Positions 1 to 8,699 are shown, counted from the stretch's first letter. The stretch is DNA of 19,500 nucleotides from Cristatella mucedo (GCA_009760855.2 WPIO01000023.1:3018001-3037500); one strand, 5' to 3'. The notes: a model not told the origin generated them from the sequence alone. Translations and numbers: made by a program.

Positions 1-1590
1 TCGTAATCGCCCGGCCCGCCGCACCCGTTCGCAGGCATTGGAGAGGCGTACGGGAGTCGAGGCATATGAGAGCATCGCCTGCGCGCGAGGCTCGCGACGG
101 CAGACATGCCGACGAGGGAGAGCTGCGGGTTCGTGACGTCGATTCGCCGACGGGTTGTCCGGAAATGCCCCGTTCGGCAATTCTCGGTCAATTGCGTTAC
201 GAGTGAATTCACTATAAATAAGCGCTGGAGGCTCCTGCCTTCGCGAATTCCCGCTAGCCGAACTTAGAGAGGGTGAGGTAAATCATCTCTTGGCGTTTAT
301 CCGGCAGCCGCGCGATTACCACCCGCCCGGCTATCGCTGCTTCCGGTGTCTGAGGGGCGGTGGGGAGGGGGAAGGAGAGAGCGAGCATGGCGACGCGGCT
401 TGCTTCTCTCGCGCATTGTCGCCGAAGACTCCCTCGGAGCAGCGTCGGCTGACAAGCGGGGCTGCTCGCGCCAACGACCGCTCGCAGTTGCAAGCGCTCG
501 AGCGGGAGCGCCGTCGAGCGAGCCGTCGCGCATGACTGCTGCCGCCGCTGCTGCGCATGAGGTGCGCAGTGGCGCCATCGCCGCGCCGCCAACCATCGGC
601 TGCTGAGCGCGGCCGAGAGTGTGCCGGCTGCCAGGCGCTGGCCGGTCTCTCGCTCTTTCCCTGAGAGACGCGGAGGCAATGGCCGCTGAGTTTGAACGGT
701 GTAATTAATTGCAGCGAAGCGCTGAATAAAAAACGACGGGCCATCGGCGGGCAGCAACCCTCGAATTGTAGCCGCAGCGAAGCGCGTGGCTGGGCTACGC
801 CGGAAAGAAGCTGCTGCGCAGAAACACTGCGCAGCGGCGCAATCGCGGCATCGTCTTGAGCGCACTTGTCGCCGCGGCGGTCGACGGCGCCGATAGCGGC
901 GGTGCGCATGCTTTCAGCTACGGCCCCGCTCGTCGACGCCCGCGTCGCGCGGGCGTCGCCTGCAACCGGCGGCGCGCGGAGCCTTACCGCTCCGCTCGGC
1001 CCGCCCGCCCGCCCTCTGTAGCACCACTTTGAAACACCACCGCCTCTAACGCACTCCGCCGCCGCCGCCACCGCGCGATCGCCAGGTCGCGCGCGGCGGC
1101 GGCAGCGTCGGCGTCGGCGCGGCGGTAGCGATTGCAGTTACATAAAATAAATAAACCGTCTCCGTCTCTGCTCGCGCGTGCGCGAAGCGCACCGCGAAGC
1201 CGGCGACTCCGGCGCTCGGCCGGGCGATGCTGCGCCGGAGGTGCTCGCGCTCCGCTCCGTCGACAGCGAGCGGCGAGCGGGCTGGAACGGCGGACCTTCG
1301 TGCGCCGTCCGCCTTCGTCAAAGCTTGTGCGGCGACGGCGGCCGACGGCCGCTCCGTTCGCCCAGAGTTGAGGCTCTCCGCAGCTCCGTCGGGTCCGCTG
1401 AAGTGGCGCGGCGACGGTGCCGACGTGCGGCGCGCGCGAATCGCTCGGAGCTATTCCGGCACGCCTCGGCGGCTCCGTCCGGCGCCGAGCGTCTGTGCGC
1501 CGGCGCGGTCCGTTGCCGAGTCGAGCGACTATTATTAGCCGGACTGCCTCGGCAGGCGAACGGCCGAGAGAGCCACTTCTACGCACGGCG
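1..1590. other. GC-rich, CpG-rich sequence downstream of the FReD gene; no gene recognised
   Basis: Several long overlapping reading frames exist here on both strands, but all are rich in Arg, Ala, Ser and Pro, overlap one another and show no domain, as expected of GC-rich non-coding DNA with few stop codons. A TATAAATA lies at 213-220 and AATAAA motifs at 726 and about 1146-1155, all on the plus strand, with no gene to attach them to. No AATAAA on the minus strand marks the 3' end of the FReD transcript, so its 3' UTR length is unknown. Confidence 0.5.
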
Positions 1591-1591
1591 G

Positions 1592-1627
<36 letters not shown>
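1592..1627. repeat. (CT)n microsatellite
   Basis: A nearly pure CT dinucleotide run about 36 bases long, interrupted once near 1599. On the FReD gene strand it is a GA run about 90 bases past the stop codon, so it is probably in the 3' UTR. Confidence 0.95.
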
Positions 1628-1630
<3 letters not shown>

Positions 1631-1713
1631 GTTCGCTCGGCACACCGTAGAGATTCAGAAATCCGGGCGCGCTCGCCGTCACAGGCGCGTCCCAGTGCGA
1701 CGGCGTCACCGTC

Positions 1714-2192
1714 CTAGACGACAGTCCTTTCATCGCCCGGCGGCGGCTGCGGCGACGGTGGAGCGGCGGCGGGGGCGACGACGTCGGTCGCGCGGCCGCT
1801 CGGCCGCAGCAGCATCTTGACCGACTGCAGGCCGCGCCGGTGCTGCGCTGTGCTCCATACGACGCCGTGGTTCACGAAGACGCTGTTGAGCAGCTCGCGA
1901 GGCGCGTACTCGCCGTTCAGGTGCGAGCGGCACTCGTTGTACCACCAGCCGCCCATGAACAGGTCGGCGCAGTTCTCGAACGGCTTGCCGTCGTTGTCAC
2001 GGTCGTACGTGGAGAACCGGGCGCCGTCGATGCCGAGCCGGCTGGACAGCAGCGAGTCGCCGGCGGTGCCGCGGTAGCCGGCGAGGTGCACGCGGTAGCG
2101 CTGCGTCTCATTGTCCACCCGGAAGCGCTCGTACTCGGCCCAGAACGGCGCGCCCTCCAGGTCCTCCATCTCGACGCGCAGCGTCCAGTTGC
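1714..2192 (-). CDS. Exon 4: C-terminal half of FReD and Pro/Ala tail
   Basis: The acceptor CTCTTTGCTCAG| is strong, and the split codon gives Gly before NWTLRVEMEDLEG. The exon carries the calcium-site segment (FSTYDRDND, residues 295-303), the Cys310/Cys323 pair and GGWWYNEC. The usual Gly-Leu-Tyr binding loop and Gly-Ile-x-Trp segment are replaced by LNGEYAPRELLNSVFVNHGVVW, so glycan specificity cannot be assumed. Sequons are at 237-239 (NWT) and 263-265 (NET). After LLRP (363-366) come 28 residues rich in Ala and Pro, ending RTVV and TAG at 1716-1714. Confidence 0.9.
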
Positions 2193-2679
2193 CTGAGCAA
2201 AGAGGCCGCCGGGTGCGAGCTCGTAGAAGCGATAGGCTCCGCGACGGGTGCGGCGGCGGCAGCAGAGGCGGCGGCGGCGGCAGCAGAGGCGGCGGCGGCG
2301 GCAGCAGAGGCGGCGGAGGCAGAGGTGGCGAAAGCCAGGCCAACGCCGCTCGGTGCGTGCGACGGCGGGCGGGCGCGATCCGCGCCGGCGCGCGAGGCCC
2401 TCTCGTGCGGCTGGCGGCAGAAGGAAAGCGTTATTTTCTTTTGGACGACCGACAAGCGAAACAATTTGCGCTTATGTCCTTAATAATAAGAATGGTAATG
2501 ATACATTTGATATAGCGCCCTCGGAGAACCCAATCTCTTTCTAGGCACTTTACATTTGCTGCAAAGGAAGCACAGTCAAATGGTTAGTGGTAGCATGAGC
2601 ATGCTCAATAATTAATAAGATTAACATGTTTAGGGGTGACTTGCACAGGGTGACCATACAGGTATGTCCGTAAATGTGA

Positions 2680-2728
<49 letters not shown>

Positions 2729-3946
2729 ATAAATACTCTGAGATGATAAAAAAATTCCAGTAATAACTAATTTGCATCAGTGAAAACTTCAACTTTGCTT
2801 TTGAATGCGGGCCTGGTCATCCCCTAACCTATCTGGTGAGCACGCCCCACTGACTGCCGACGGAAAGTTTAGATTAACTGCATAGTAAGCCCCCACCGCA
2901 AGGGAAGAATCAATGGCAAATCCTATTTATGTATGCCCATAGCTTACCAAAGACAGGTGCAGCACGACTTCCGCTCGGTCGCGCTCTCTAGAAGCTTTCC
3001 AACACGCTGGCTCAGCTGGTCCGAGCGGTAGCTCCGAAAGCGCCAGTCGCCGCGATCGCAGGGTGAGCGGCAAGCTGCTGGAATGCCATGGCTACTCAAT
3101 AAACAACATTTTCAAGTTCTTAGTTCCGTGAAGTTGTGGCATTTTAATTCAATTTTAACTAGACCGAGATAGTGCATGTTGCAGCTATATGCGGAAATTA
3201 GCAAAATGCCGCTACGCAGGGAAATTATCTCCCCCATCTCCCCTTTTTGGCGCTCATCGTTGCCGTACCGTCTTACTAGTATTATTATTAATATCGCATT
3301 GAGGACGACATGTAAACATGACGCCAGTGACGGACAACGGTACTGACAGATTAACGGATTAAAAAACCTAGCTCATCATAGGGGTAGATAACAGTAACGA
3401 CACTGGTTTACATCGTAGACGAGCAAAGTGTCTTTCCAGGCACTCCGCGTAGATTAAAAAGGACTACTGATTACTGTGCTAGTTAAGTAAAAATTGCAGG
3501 CCACGCGAAGGCGCCGCAGAGAAAAATTTGCACGGGCGAAGCGTATGCAGCGGGGAACGGATGGTTCTCTGTTCTTTTTACGTACCGCACACCACCTGTG
3601 CGGAGGGTATGAAAAAGGATTACATGGCGCATTTGTTGCATGCCATATTGCCGCGTTGGTATTGCAATCGACAGTTGGCAGCCGCGAGAGATGCTTTCGA
3701 TAAGACTCTATGCAATGCGCGCACTGGCTTGCTGCTGGCCACGCGTCACTTGCTAAGCCTGGGCTGCTGCTAAGGATGGCTGCTTGGTCAGTGCGGGAGT
3801 CCTACGGGGCAGCCGATGGATTGAAGATAGCTCATTGGCCATCGCAGCGTAGGACAAGTTCTCATAGGGATCGCTGCTGCTATGTCTCGTAAACATCTGG
3901 CGTTCACTTGCCAGAAGCACCGGCGTTTCAATCCAGTCAAGGAGCA

Positions 3947-4006
<60 letters not shown>

Positions 4007-4346
4007 CGACGGAGAAAGAGAGCCTGCATTGGCAACCTGGAATCATGCTCGAGCAAGTAACTACAATACTCCGCTAAAATAGATTTCTAAAATAGACTAA
4101 AAGCAATTAAAATAGACATCCTTACAAATTTCACCAGCATAAAGGAGCCAGAGACTTCCGCATTCCAGCGCCTCCTTCATCTTCGCCCATGAAAACTCCC
4201 AGCGATGCAGAACGGAGCGAGCAGGATTTAACGAGCTTCACAGAAGACAGCAGTCTGATGCAGCAAATGTAAAGCACCTAGAAAGAAATTGAGTTCTCTG
4301 AGGGGGCTTTATGAAGTTTTTTATCTGCTATGTATTTATGTATTGA

Positions 4347-4386
<40 letters not shown>

Positions 4387-5482
4387 GATACATATACTCA
4401 TACCTGTGTATGAAGTATACGCAAATGCGTACGTATTTGCATAAGTATGTTTATATATTATTTAAGTACGCAAATACATATACATGTGCACACACAGACA
4501 CATATATATGTAAGTTCATATTCAATGTATAGTTGATCTAGATTATGTTGACTTTACTCGCGTACTGGTATGTACAGGGTCATTGAGGGCGTGAGAATGC
4601 CGTAATGGCAGAGGCAGAGACAAATACTGATATTGACTAGACGGAAAGCCCGGATACTGCGGAGACGAAGACGGCGTTCGAGGCAGGAGGTTATCAAAAC
4701 TGATGCGTATAAATAACGCACCCACTAATTGGTAAACGACGGGCTTTTGCGCAACCGCCTCAGCCCGAGTTACGTTTTCGCAATCTAGGAGAAGAACTTG
4801 GAGCCGAACGACGCTGTCCCGGGACAGCGATGCGCCCTAGGCGCTGTGAGCTCGCTCCTCTAGGAGACAGGAATTGTTCGAGCTCAAGCCCCTGTCGCCC
4901 CGGAAGTCTATTCGTTTTTCCGAAGGAGCAGACGACTATAGAGGGCCTCCGCAGGGAAGGGCAGGCCGTTTCGCTGAGCTAGACCACTTGGCCGGAGCGC
5001 TCGTCGTATCGCGGCGCCCGCCATGTGCGGAGGCGAGATTAGCGCTCCGGCGATGGCTGGCGCGAGCACGCCTCACCCTGGCCGCGCGGCGGGACGCTCG
5101 CGATGGACGTAAAAGGACGGACCACCCACCTGGAGAGCGGCAACGACGCAGCAGCGGTGGGCGGGGCTGTGTGCGCTCCGCGTTCTTTTCAATAAAGGAT
5201 CGTTATCTTGTTTGGAACGAAAACGACCTAGCGCCTGTTTTGCGTCTAGCCGCCTGACGCAGACAGTGGGCGTGTTGTCCTAGGTGCGCGACGCCCCGCC
5301 GTCGAGCCGCCTTCGCTCGCCATAAGGGACGCGTCAGCTCCTCTGCGGCGGAGCCGCCGCCACAGGCATGGCCGAGCGAGCGGACGAGCTCGCTCAGCTG
5401 GTCGCCGAGTCAGTCGCGTGAGCGGAGACTCTGGCTCGCGCTCACTCACTTTCCACCCGCTCTCTCTCTCTCTCTCTCACTC

Positions 5483-5519
<37 letters not shown>

Positions 5520-5620
5520 GTCTCTGTCTCTGGCTCTCTCTCTCACTCTCTGTCTGTCTGTCTGTCTCTCTCTCTCTGTCTCTGTCTGTCTGTCTGTCTG
5601 TCTCTGTCTCTCTCTCTGTC

Positions 5621-5651
<31 letters not shown>

Positions 5652-6834
5652 CTCTGTCTGTCTGTCTGTCTGTCTGTCTCTGTCTCTCTCTCTCTCCCTA
5701 TTTCTCCTTGCCTTTCTGCCCTGCTTCAAGCGAGTGTGCCGCTTACCGCTGGAGGTGATTGCGTGCATCTTGTCGTTACCGAGCCAAAACTCGTCCGTCG
5801 AGTCGCCGAAGCCTTCCTGGTACTCCGACCACTTCCTGTTGAAGCTGACCTGTCCGCTAGTGCGTCGTTGAGCGACAATCCAGCCTGCGGAGGACACGGG
5901 CAACCGCCGCGCTCGCGCTCGCTCGAGCTCGCACGGAGGCGCGCCGCAGCCGGCGACCGGCGACAGTGCGCGCGAATGAGAGCGCACAGGGCGTGCGCTA
6001 TTCGCGCGCGCTCTGCTCGCGCGGCTGCCGTCGCCATCGAAGGGTAGCGAGCGGCTTCCGGGGCGACACGAGCCGCGAAGCCTTCGCCGCCGCCGACGCG
6101 CGGTCGATGCTCGAAGCCGACGCCGCTCGCCTCTCGCGCGCTAGTCATTAAAAGAAAGGGTCCGCGAGCTAATCTAATTGCTCTTTTTCTCGCTAAGCGC
6201 GGCGGCTGCGCCTGAACCGTTGCACCGCAGCGCCCACCCGCCCGCATCGTTCCGATCGGGGAAATTGACGGCGTCGGGTGCAAGACGGGCGGGTGAGCGA
6301 GGGCGGCCGCTGCAAAATCGCCGCGCGGCTTCAGGACTTGGCGAAAGTGGCACCTCGGGAGCCACGTACCTGCGCCCACCGCAGCTTCGCAAGCCACCTT
6401 GAAGGGGCTCGCCTCGGAGCTCGGTCGAATCGCTATGACGTAGTCGCCGGCGTAGCGCAGGCCGCCGCTCTGATAGACCTGATCGCAATCTGCAAGCCGG
6501 CGACGCGAGTAGTGCACGCGCCGAGCGCCGCCGAAAGGCTCCGGCGCGCGACGCTAGCGGGGCGCAAGGAGACGCGTCAGCCGAGTCACGGAGTCGAGCG
6601 CGGCCAAGAGGGACGGTTGCTTGATCGCCGAATCCTCTCTCGCGCGGGCGGCAGGAATGCAGCGCCCAAAGCGACACCCGCTCCGCGGCGGGAACCCCAG
6701 GCAGCGACGTCGCTGGCACCGCCGTCTGCACGTCGCTCGCGTCGCTCTGCCCCGCCCCGCGCTCGGCCCGCGCGGACGAGCCCGTGCGCATACCTCGCGC
6801 GTGCTCCGTCGCCCCGCCGGCCGCCACGAGCGCC

Positions 6835-6868
<34 letters not shown>

Positions 6869-7241
6869 GCGTGGCAGTTGTGCCCTGCTCCGTCGAGCGC
6901 TGAATCTCCTCGACGATCATCTGCAGCGTTCGCTCCTGCTCGGACAGATTGCCGCGAAGCTGGCTGATGGTGAGCTCCTGCGTAGCGCGATCGGCGTACA
7001 TCTGGCGCAGGTCGCGCTCCAGCGATGACACGCGCATGCCGAGCCGGCGCACGATATCCTGGTACTTGCGCATTTCCGGCAGCGCCGACTGCCGGCAGCG
7101 CTCTCGTCGGCCGACGGAGCGCCCGGTTTCTGCTGAGGCGATGTCTCCTCCGGATCCGTCGGCGGTCGGCGCCGGCGTCAGACTTCGCGCTGACGCCGCG
7201 GACACGCTGACGACTAGAAGCAGGCAGACGCCGCCGTACAT
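1714..7241 (-). CDS. Secreted fibrinogen-related domain protein with N-terminal coiled coil, 4 exons, 394 aa
   Basis: The coding sequence joins 7241-6794, 6489-6370, 5884-5747 and 2192-1714 (1185 nt including TAG). All junctions are GT-AG and phase 1, and each split codon restores a family residue. Seen: a signal peptide (residues 1-18, likely cut after ASA), Cys49, a coiled coil (about 55-117), 12 alanines (126-137), then an FReD from Cys151 to Pro366, the usual length of about 216 aa. Family marks include WIVAQRR, EFWLGND, YRVHLAGYRGTAGDSL, FSTYDRDND and GGWWYNECRSHLNG. The four expected disulfide cysteines are present (151/183, 310/323), as are the calcium-site aspartates (299, 301). Family knowledge: such proteins (angiopoietin-like, tachylectin, FREP and ixoderin types) are secreted, oligomerise through the coiled coil and bind glycans or receptors. 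Inferred role: extracellular recognition, in immunity or signalling. Odd features: the region after LNGEY departs from the usual pattern, and a 28-residue Pro/Ala tail follows the domain. The orthologue is not identified. Confidence 0.88.
2251..2325. repeat. 21-bp GC-rich minisatellite, about 3 copies
   Basis: The core CAGCAGAGGC recurs at 2260, 2281 and 2302, each followed by a run of GGC triplets, giving a 21-base period. It lies in intron 3, 60 to 130 bases upstream (in transcript sense) of the exon 4 acceptor. Reading through it would give Ala/Ser or Pro/Leu repeats, but splice evidence puts it outside the coding sequence. Confidence 0.85.
2480..2662 (-). mobile_element. 5'-truncated 3' end of L2/CR1-like LINE
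   Basis: On the minus strand this reads through TGCTTCCTTTGCAGCAAATG, then GTAAAGTGCCTAGAAAGAGA, to a tail of ATT-type repeats. It matches the 3' end of the longer LINE at 13130-14500 closely, including the hairpin-forming tail. Only the last 150-180 bases of the element are present, a typical 5' truncation. It sits in intron 3, in the same orientation as the gene. Confidence 0.8.
2682..2725. repeat. (TA)n microsatellite
   Basis: An uninterrupted run of about 22 TA units in intron 3, adjoining the truncated LINE copy. Confidence 0.95.
2985..3105 (+). repeat. Possible tRNA-derived SINE fragment
   Basis: TGGCTCAGCTGG near 3010 matches a polymerase III A box and is followed by GAGCGGTAGC, as in tRNA D arms. 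About 40 bases on, a poorly preserved B-box position (GGGTGAGCGG) can be seen. No acceptor-stem pairing is present, so it is not a working tRNA gene. It is different from the other SINEs in the window. This is a weak call. Confidence 0.3.
3753..3950 (-). other. Unexplained open reading frame in intron 3, possible coding fragment
   Basis: After the (CT)n run on this strand a frame of about 60 codons reads DWIETPVLLASERQMFTRHS then SSDPYENLSYAAMANEL and IHRLPRRTPALTKQPSLA, ending in TAG (3755-3753). The composition is mixed and protein-like, unlike the Arg/Ala-rich shadows elsewhere. The nearest internal ATG is at 3896. I recognise no domain. It could be a pseudogene piece, an exon of a nested gene or chance. 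A CT-rich tract lies just upstream, where a polypyrimidine tract would be. Confidence 0.25.
3946..4002. repeat. (GA)n microsatellite
   Basis: A GA run of more than 20 units with AAAG interruptions at both edges, in intron 3. Confidence 0.95.
4258..4335 (+). mobile_element. LINE 3'-tail fragment (L2/CR1-like)
   Basis: TGCAGCAAATGTAAAGCACC followed by TAGAAAGAAATTGAG and TTCTCTGAGGGGGCTTTAT matches the hairpin tail of the LINE at 14421-14474 with few differences. The homology upstream of 4258 is lost, so this is either a very short truncated LINE or the tail of a SINE whose head I cannot recognise. It lies in intron 3, opposite to the gene. Confidence 0.75.
4349..4382. repeat. (TA)n microsatellite with degenerate AT-rich flank
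   Basis: A pure TA run, followed to about 4520 by degenerate TATG/CATA-rich sequence that includes a near-palindrome at 4421-4440. Confidence 0.9.
4560..5455. other. Intron 3 sequence without recognised element, becoming GC-rich
   Basis: The interval 4560-4870 is mixed-composition sequence; 4870-5455 is GC- and CpG-rich. Frames such as 4874-5257 (+) and 5246-5449 (-) are Arg/Ala-rich with no domain, and I do not call them genes. AATAAA at 5191-5196 (+) has no partner gene. Confidence 0.4.
5460..5698. repeat. Interrupted (TCTG)n/(TC)n tract
   Basis: About 240 bases made almost entirely of TCTG and TC units in alternating blocks. It lies in intron 3, about 50 bases inside the exon 3 donor, and reads (CAGA)n/(GA)n in the transcript. 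Confidence 0.95.
5747..5884 (-). CDS. Exon 3: central FReD segment
   Basis: The acceptor is a pyrimidine-rich stretch ending CCTCCGCAG|; the donor is AGCG|GTAAGC. The exon reads WIVAQRRTSGQVSFNRKW then EYQEGFGDSTDEFWLGND and HAITSS, aligning with the family block GGWTVIQRR...W..Y..GFG...EFWLGN..IH..T. Placing the acceptor here supplies the WTVIQRR-equivalent block, which would be lost with the other AG dinucleotides nearby (for example before CGGACAG). Length is 138 nt. The donor faces a roughly 240-bp interrupted (CAGA)n tract in the intron. Confidence 0.88.
6370..6489 (-). CDS. Exon 2: start of fibrinogen-related domain
   Basis: The acceptor reads CTTGCAG| and the donor GCGCAG|GTACGT, both good matches. 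The exon's first two bases (AT) complete the G left by exon 1 to give Asp, so the domain starts DCDQVYQSGG, the classic FReD opening (D-C-x-x-x-x-x-S-G). It continues through YAGDYVI to PFKVACE, whose cysteine (183) is the expected partner of Cys151. Exon length is 120 nt. Intron 2, which follows, is 485 bp. Confidence 0.88.
6794..7241 (-). CDS. Exon 1: signal peptide, coiled coil, poly-Ala
   Basis: This exon encodes residues 1-149 and the first base of codon 150. The ATG at 7241-7239 has A at -3, and no upstream ATG lies between it and the proposed start site. The hydrophobic core LLLVVSVS sits at residues 7-14. Heptad-spaced Leu/Val/Ile/Met run from about 63 to 113 with many charged residues between, typical of a coiled coil. 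There is an N-glycosylation sequon NLS at 98-100. The donor reads GAG|GTATGC with the intron starting at 6793, weaker than the other two donors. Intron 1 is 304 bp. Confidence 0.85.
6831..6869. repeat. (GGC)n trinucleotide repeat encoding poly-alanine
   Basis: Runs of GGC on the plus strand read as GCC codons on the gene strand, giving Ala126-Ala137 between the coiled coil and the FReD. The tract is almost pure, so its length may vary between individuals. Confidence 0.9.
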
Positions 7242-7322
7242 TGTCGGAGCGAGGACGATCGTCGATGCTAGCTCGCGCGAGAATAAGTCCGCCGCCGGCG
7301 GCGCTGCGTAACTGCGCTAATT

Positions 7323-7387
7323 AATGCCGTCGGTACCCGGGCGTCTAGACGCTTTATAAGCGCAGACGATCGTCGACGCCGTCCAAT
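7323..7387 (-). promoter_or_regulatory. Core promoter of the FReD gene (TATA box, initiator-like site, inverted CCAAT)
   Basis: On the minus strand CTTATAAAGC (7360-7351) holds a TATAAA. An initiator-like GCATTAA places a possible start at 7325, 33 bases downstream. An inverted CCAAT (+ strand CCAAT at 7383-7387) lies about 25 bases upstream of the TATA box. The resulting 5' UTR would be about 84 bases, unspliced and free of ATG. The start site is inferred from spacing, not measured. Confidence 0.55.
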
Positions 7388-7389
7388 GG

Positions 7390-7900
7390 GCGCGCGAGCG
7401 CGTAGAGGCACGCGCACGGCGCCGCCCACTCCTGGTTCTCCCGGCAGGCGGCTGCTGTCTATCTGACAGAGCGCTAGTTATGGCCTGCCGAGCGGGAAGC
7501 TGCGCGCGTCGGTCGTTCGCCGACCGCTTAGATAGAGCCCACAGTCGACGTGGAGGCCCCGCTGGCGTGGCGCCTCCGCGAACGAACCGACCGGCTATTC
7601 GCAGACGGTTCGGTCCGTCACTAAGGCCGCGTCCGCTCCTTCTAATGCGCACGCGCGAGTTGCGTGTAGCTGCGGCATGGCAGCCCCGGCCTAGCGCCGC
7701 GCTGGGCCGCCTTGGAGCGCGCTCCCCCACCCGCAGCCCCACATCTCCGTCCGCAGCGAAACTAGCGGAAGCCGTGATCTGCGAGCGGGAATTTCTCAGT
7801 CCCCCTGCAGGAAAGCCGCACTCAAAGCTCGTCGGGCGTCATTCTGCACAGCCATCGCGGCGCTGGGGTCAGGCCGACCCTAATACTGCCGCAAGTGCAC
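7390..7900. other. GC-rich upstream region of the FReD gene, no gene recognised
   Basis: CpG-rich DNA upstream of the TATA box. Overlapping frames at 7317-7742 (-) and 7480-7905 (+) mirror each other and have no domain. It probably contains proximal regulatory sequence, but I can name no site with confidence. Confidence 0.4.
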
Positions 7901-7904
7901 TGTA

Positions 7905-8060
7905 ATTGTAATAACGATACATTTGCGTAGCTCACTCAAGGAACTCAATCTCTTTCTAGGCACTTCACAAATGCTGTAAAGGAAACACGATCAAATGGTT
8001 GGTTGTAGCGGGCAACACGTCAACGAGCATAACGTGATTAGAGGTGACATTCACAGTGTC
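7905..8060 (-). mobile_element. 5'-truncated 3' end of L2/CR1-like LINE
   Basis: On the minus strand it reads TTTCCTTTACAGCATTTGTG, then AAGTGCCTAGAAAGAGATTG. It is clearly homologous to the LINE 3' ends at 2480-2662 and 14400-14475, but the downstream hairpin arm has diverged (GAGTGAGCTACGCAAATG). Homology also extends upstream, through CAACCATTTGATCGTG. Confidence 0.78.
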
Positions 8061-8454
8061 AGCTGTAGTAACTTCTGCACTAAAGGCCCTTAGGCCACAA
8101 ACGCGGCACTCGTAATGGTGCAAGTCCTTGCCGACACGCGATTAATACCGCTGAAGCCTGATGCTTAAAGCGAAGCTAAAAGACTTGTAGGTGTAGCGCT
8201 AACGCTCGCCGGTGTGTTGGCGGTAGGGAAATGCAGCAGAATTGGTGAGCGCCCCTGATCTTACCTACTACATCAAGTCCATATAAATAGCGTAGAGCTG
8301 CAGCCGCGGAGAACCGCAGGTGTCCGGCACCAGCAATAGCGCACCACCCGCAGTGAGACGCGCGGAGCGACACTCAGCTGCCCGCCACGAATTCTCTGGC
8401 GCCACTGAACTGCTTAACAACCGACTTGGACTCTTTCGACAGCCTACCCATTGC
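8061..8454. other. Intergenic, nothing recognised
   Basis: Mixed-composition sequence. A TATAAATA at 8282-8289 (+) has no recognisable downstream gene. The short minus-strand frame at 8176-8373 has no domain. Confidence 0.4.
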
Positions 8455-8640
8455 TTGTAAGTAAATAAAATTCACTTGTGCAGCACCCCAAGGCAACTGA
8501 ATTTTTATCCGGGCCCTTCAATGAGGCTGCAAGGCTCGAGCTCACGGTCTCGGTCAATGGTGAGAGCACCTTGACCTCGGTCGCTAAAGGCGAACACCTT
8601 TACTCTAGGACCAAATCAGGGCTACACAACCGGTTGCCGG
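8455..8640 (-). mobile_element. Degenerate tRNA-derived SINE
   Basis: On the minus strand, GGTCCTAGAGTAAAGGTG followed by TTCGCC is an A-box/D-arm-like start. GTGAGCTCGAGCC is B-box-like, and the 3' part GGTGCTGCACAAGTGAATTT parallels the tail of the SINE at 15300-15456 (GTGCTGTACCAATGAATT). It ends in TTTATTTACTTAC. The copy is old and diverged. Confidence 0.55.
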
Positions 8641-8699
8641 CAATTCTAATTCAGGAATCGCTAGCGACATCTCTCTCAGCAGTCATAATTTGGCTGACG

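Noticed and set aside
1146-1155. AATAAA as the poly(A) signal of the FReD gene
   Set aside because: It is on the plus strand, opposite to the gene.
254-1733. Long open frames on both strands in the GC-rich downstream region
   Set aside because: They overlap on opposite strands, are dominated by Arg, Ala, Ser and Pro, and contain no domain. GC-rich DNA with few stop codons gives such frames by chance.
5460-5700. CRISPR-like array
   Set aside because: The periodicity is a tetranucleotide microsatellite in a eukaryotic intron; there are no spaced repeats with unique spacers.
5835-5875. Alternative acceptors for exon 3 (before CGGACAG or before GTCAGC)
   Set aside because: They do not fit the phase left by exon 2, and they would delete the WIVAQRR block that the family needs; the site at 5885 fits both.
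5726-6517. A 263-codon minus-strand frame read as one protein
   Set aside because: Only its first part after the acceptor is exon 2 of the FReD gene; the rest is intron read-through, and across exon 3 it is in the wrong frame.
6174-6793. Continuation of the exon 1 reading frame to a stop at 6174
   Set aside because: The sequence past the GAG|GTATGC donor becomes low-complexity, while splicing to 6489 restores the exact FReD start.
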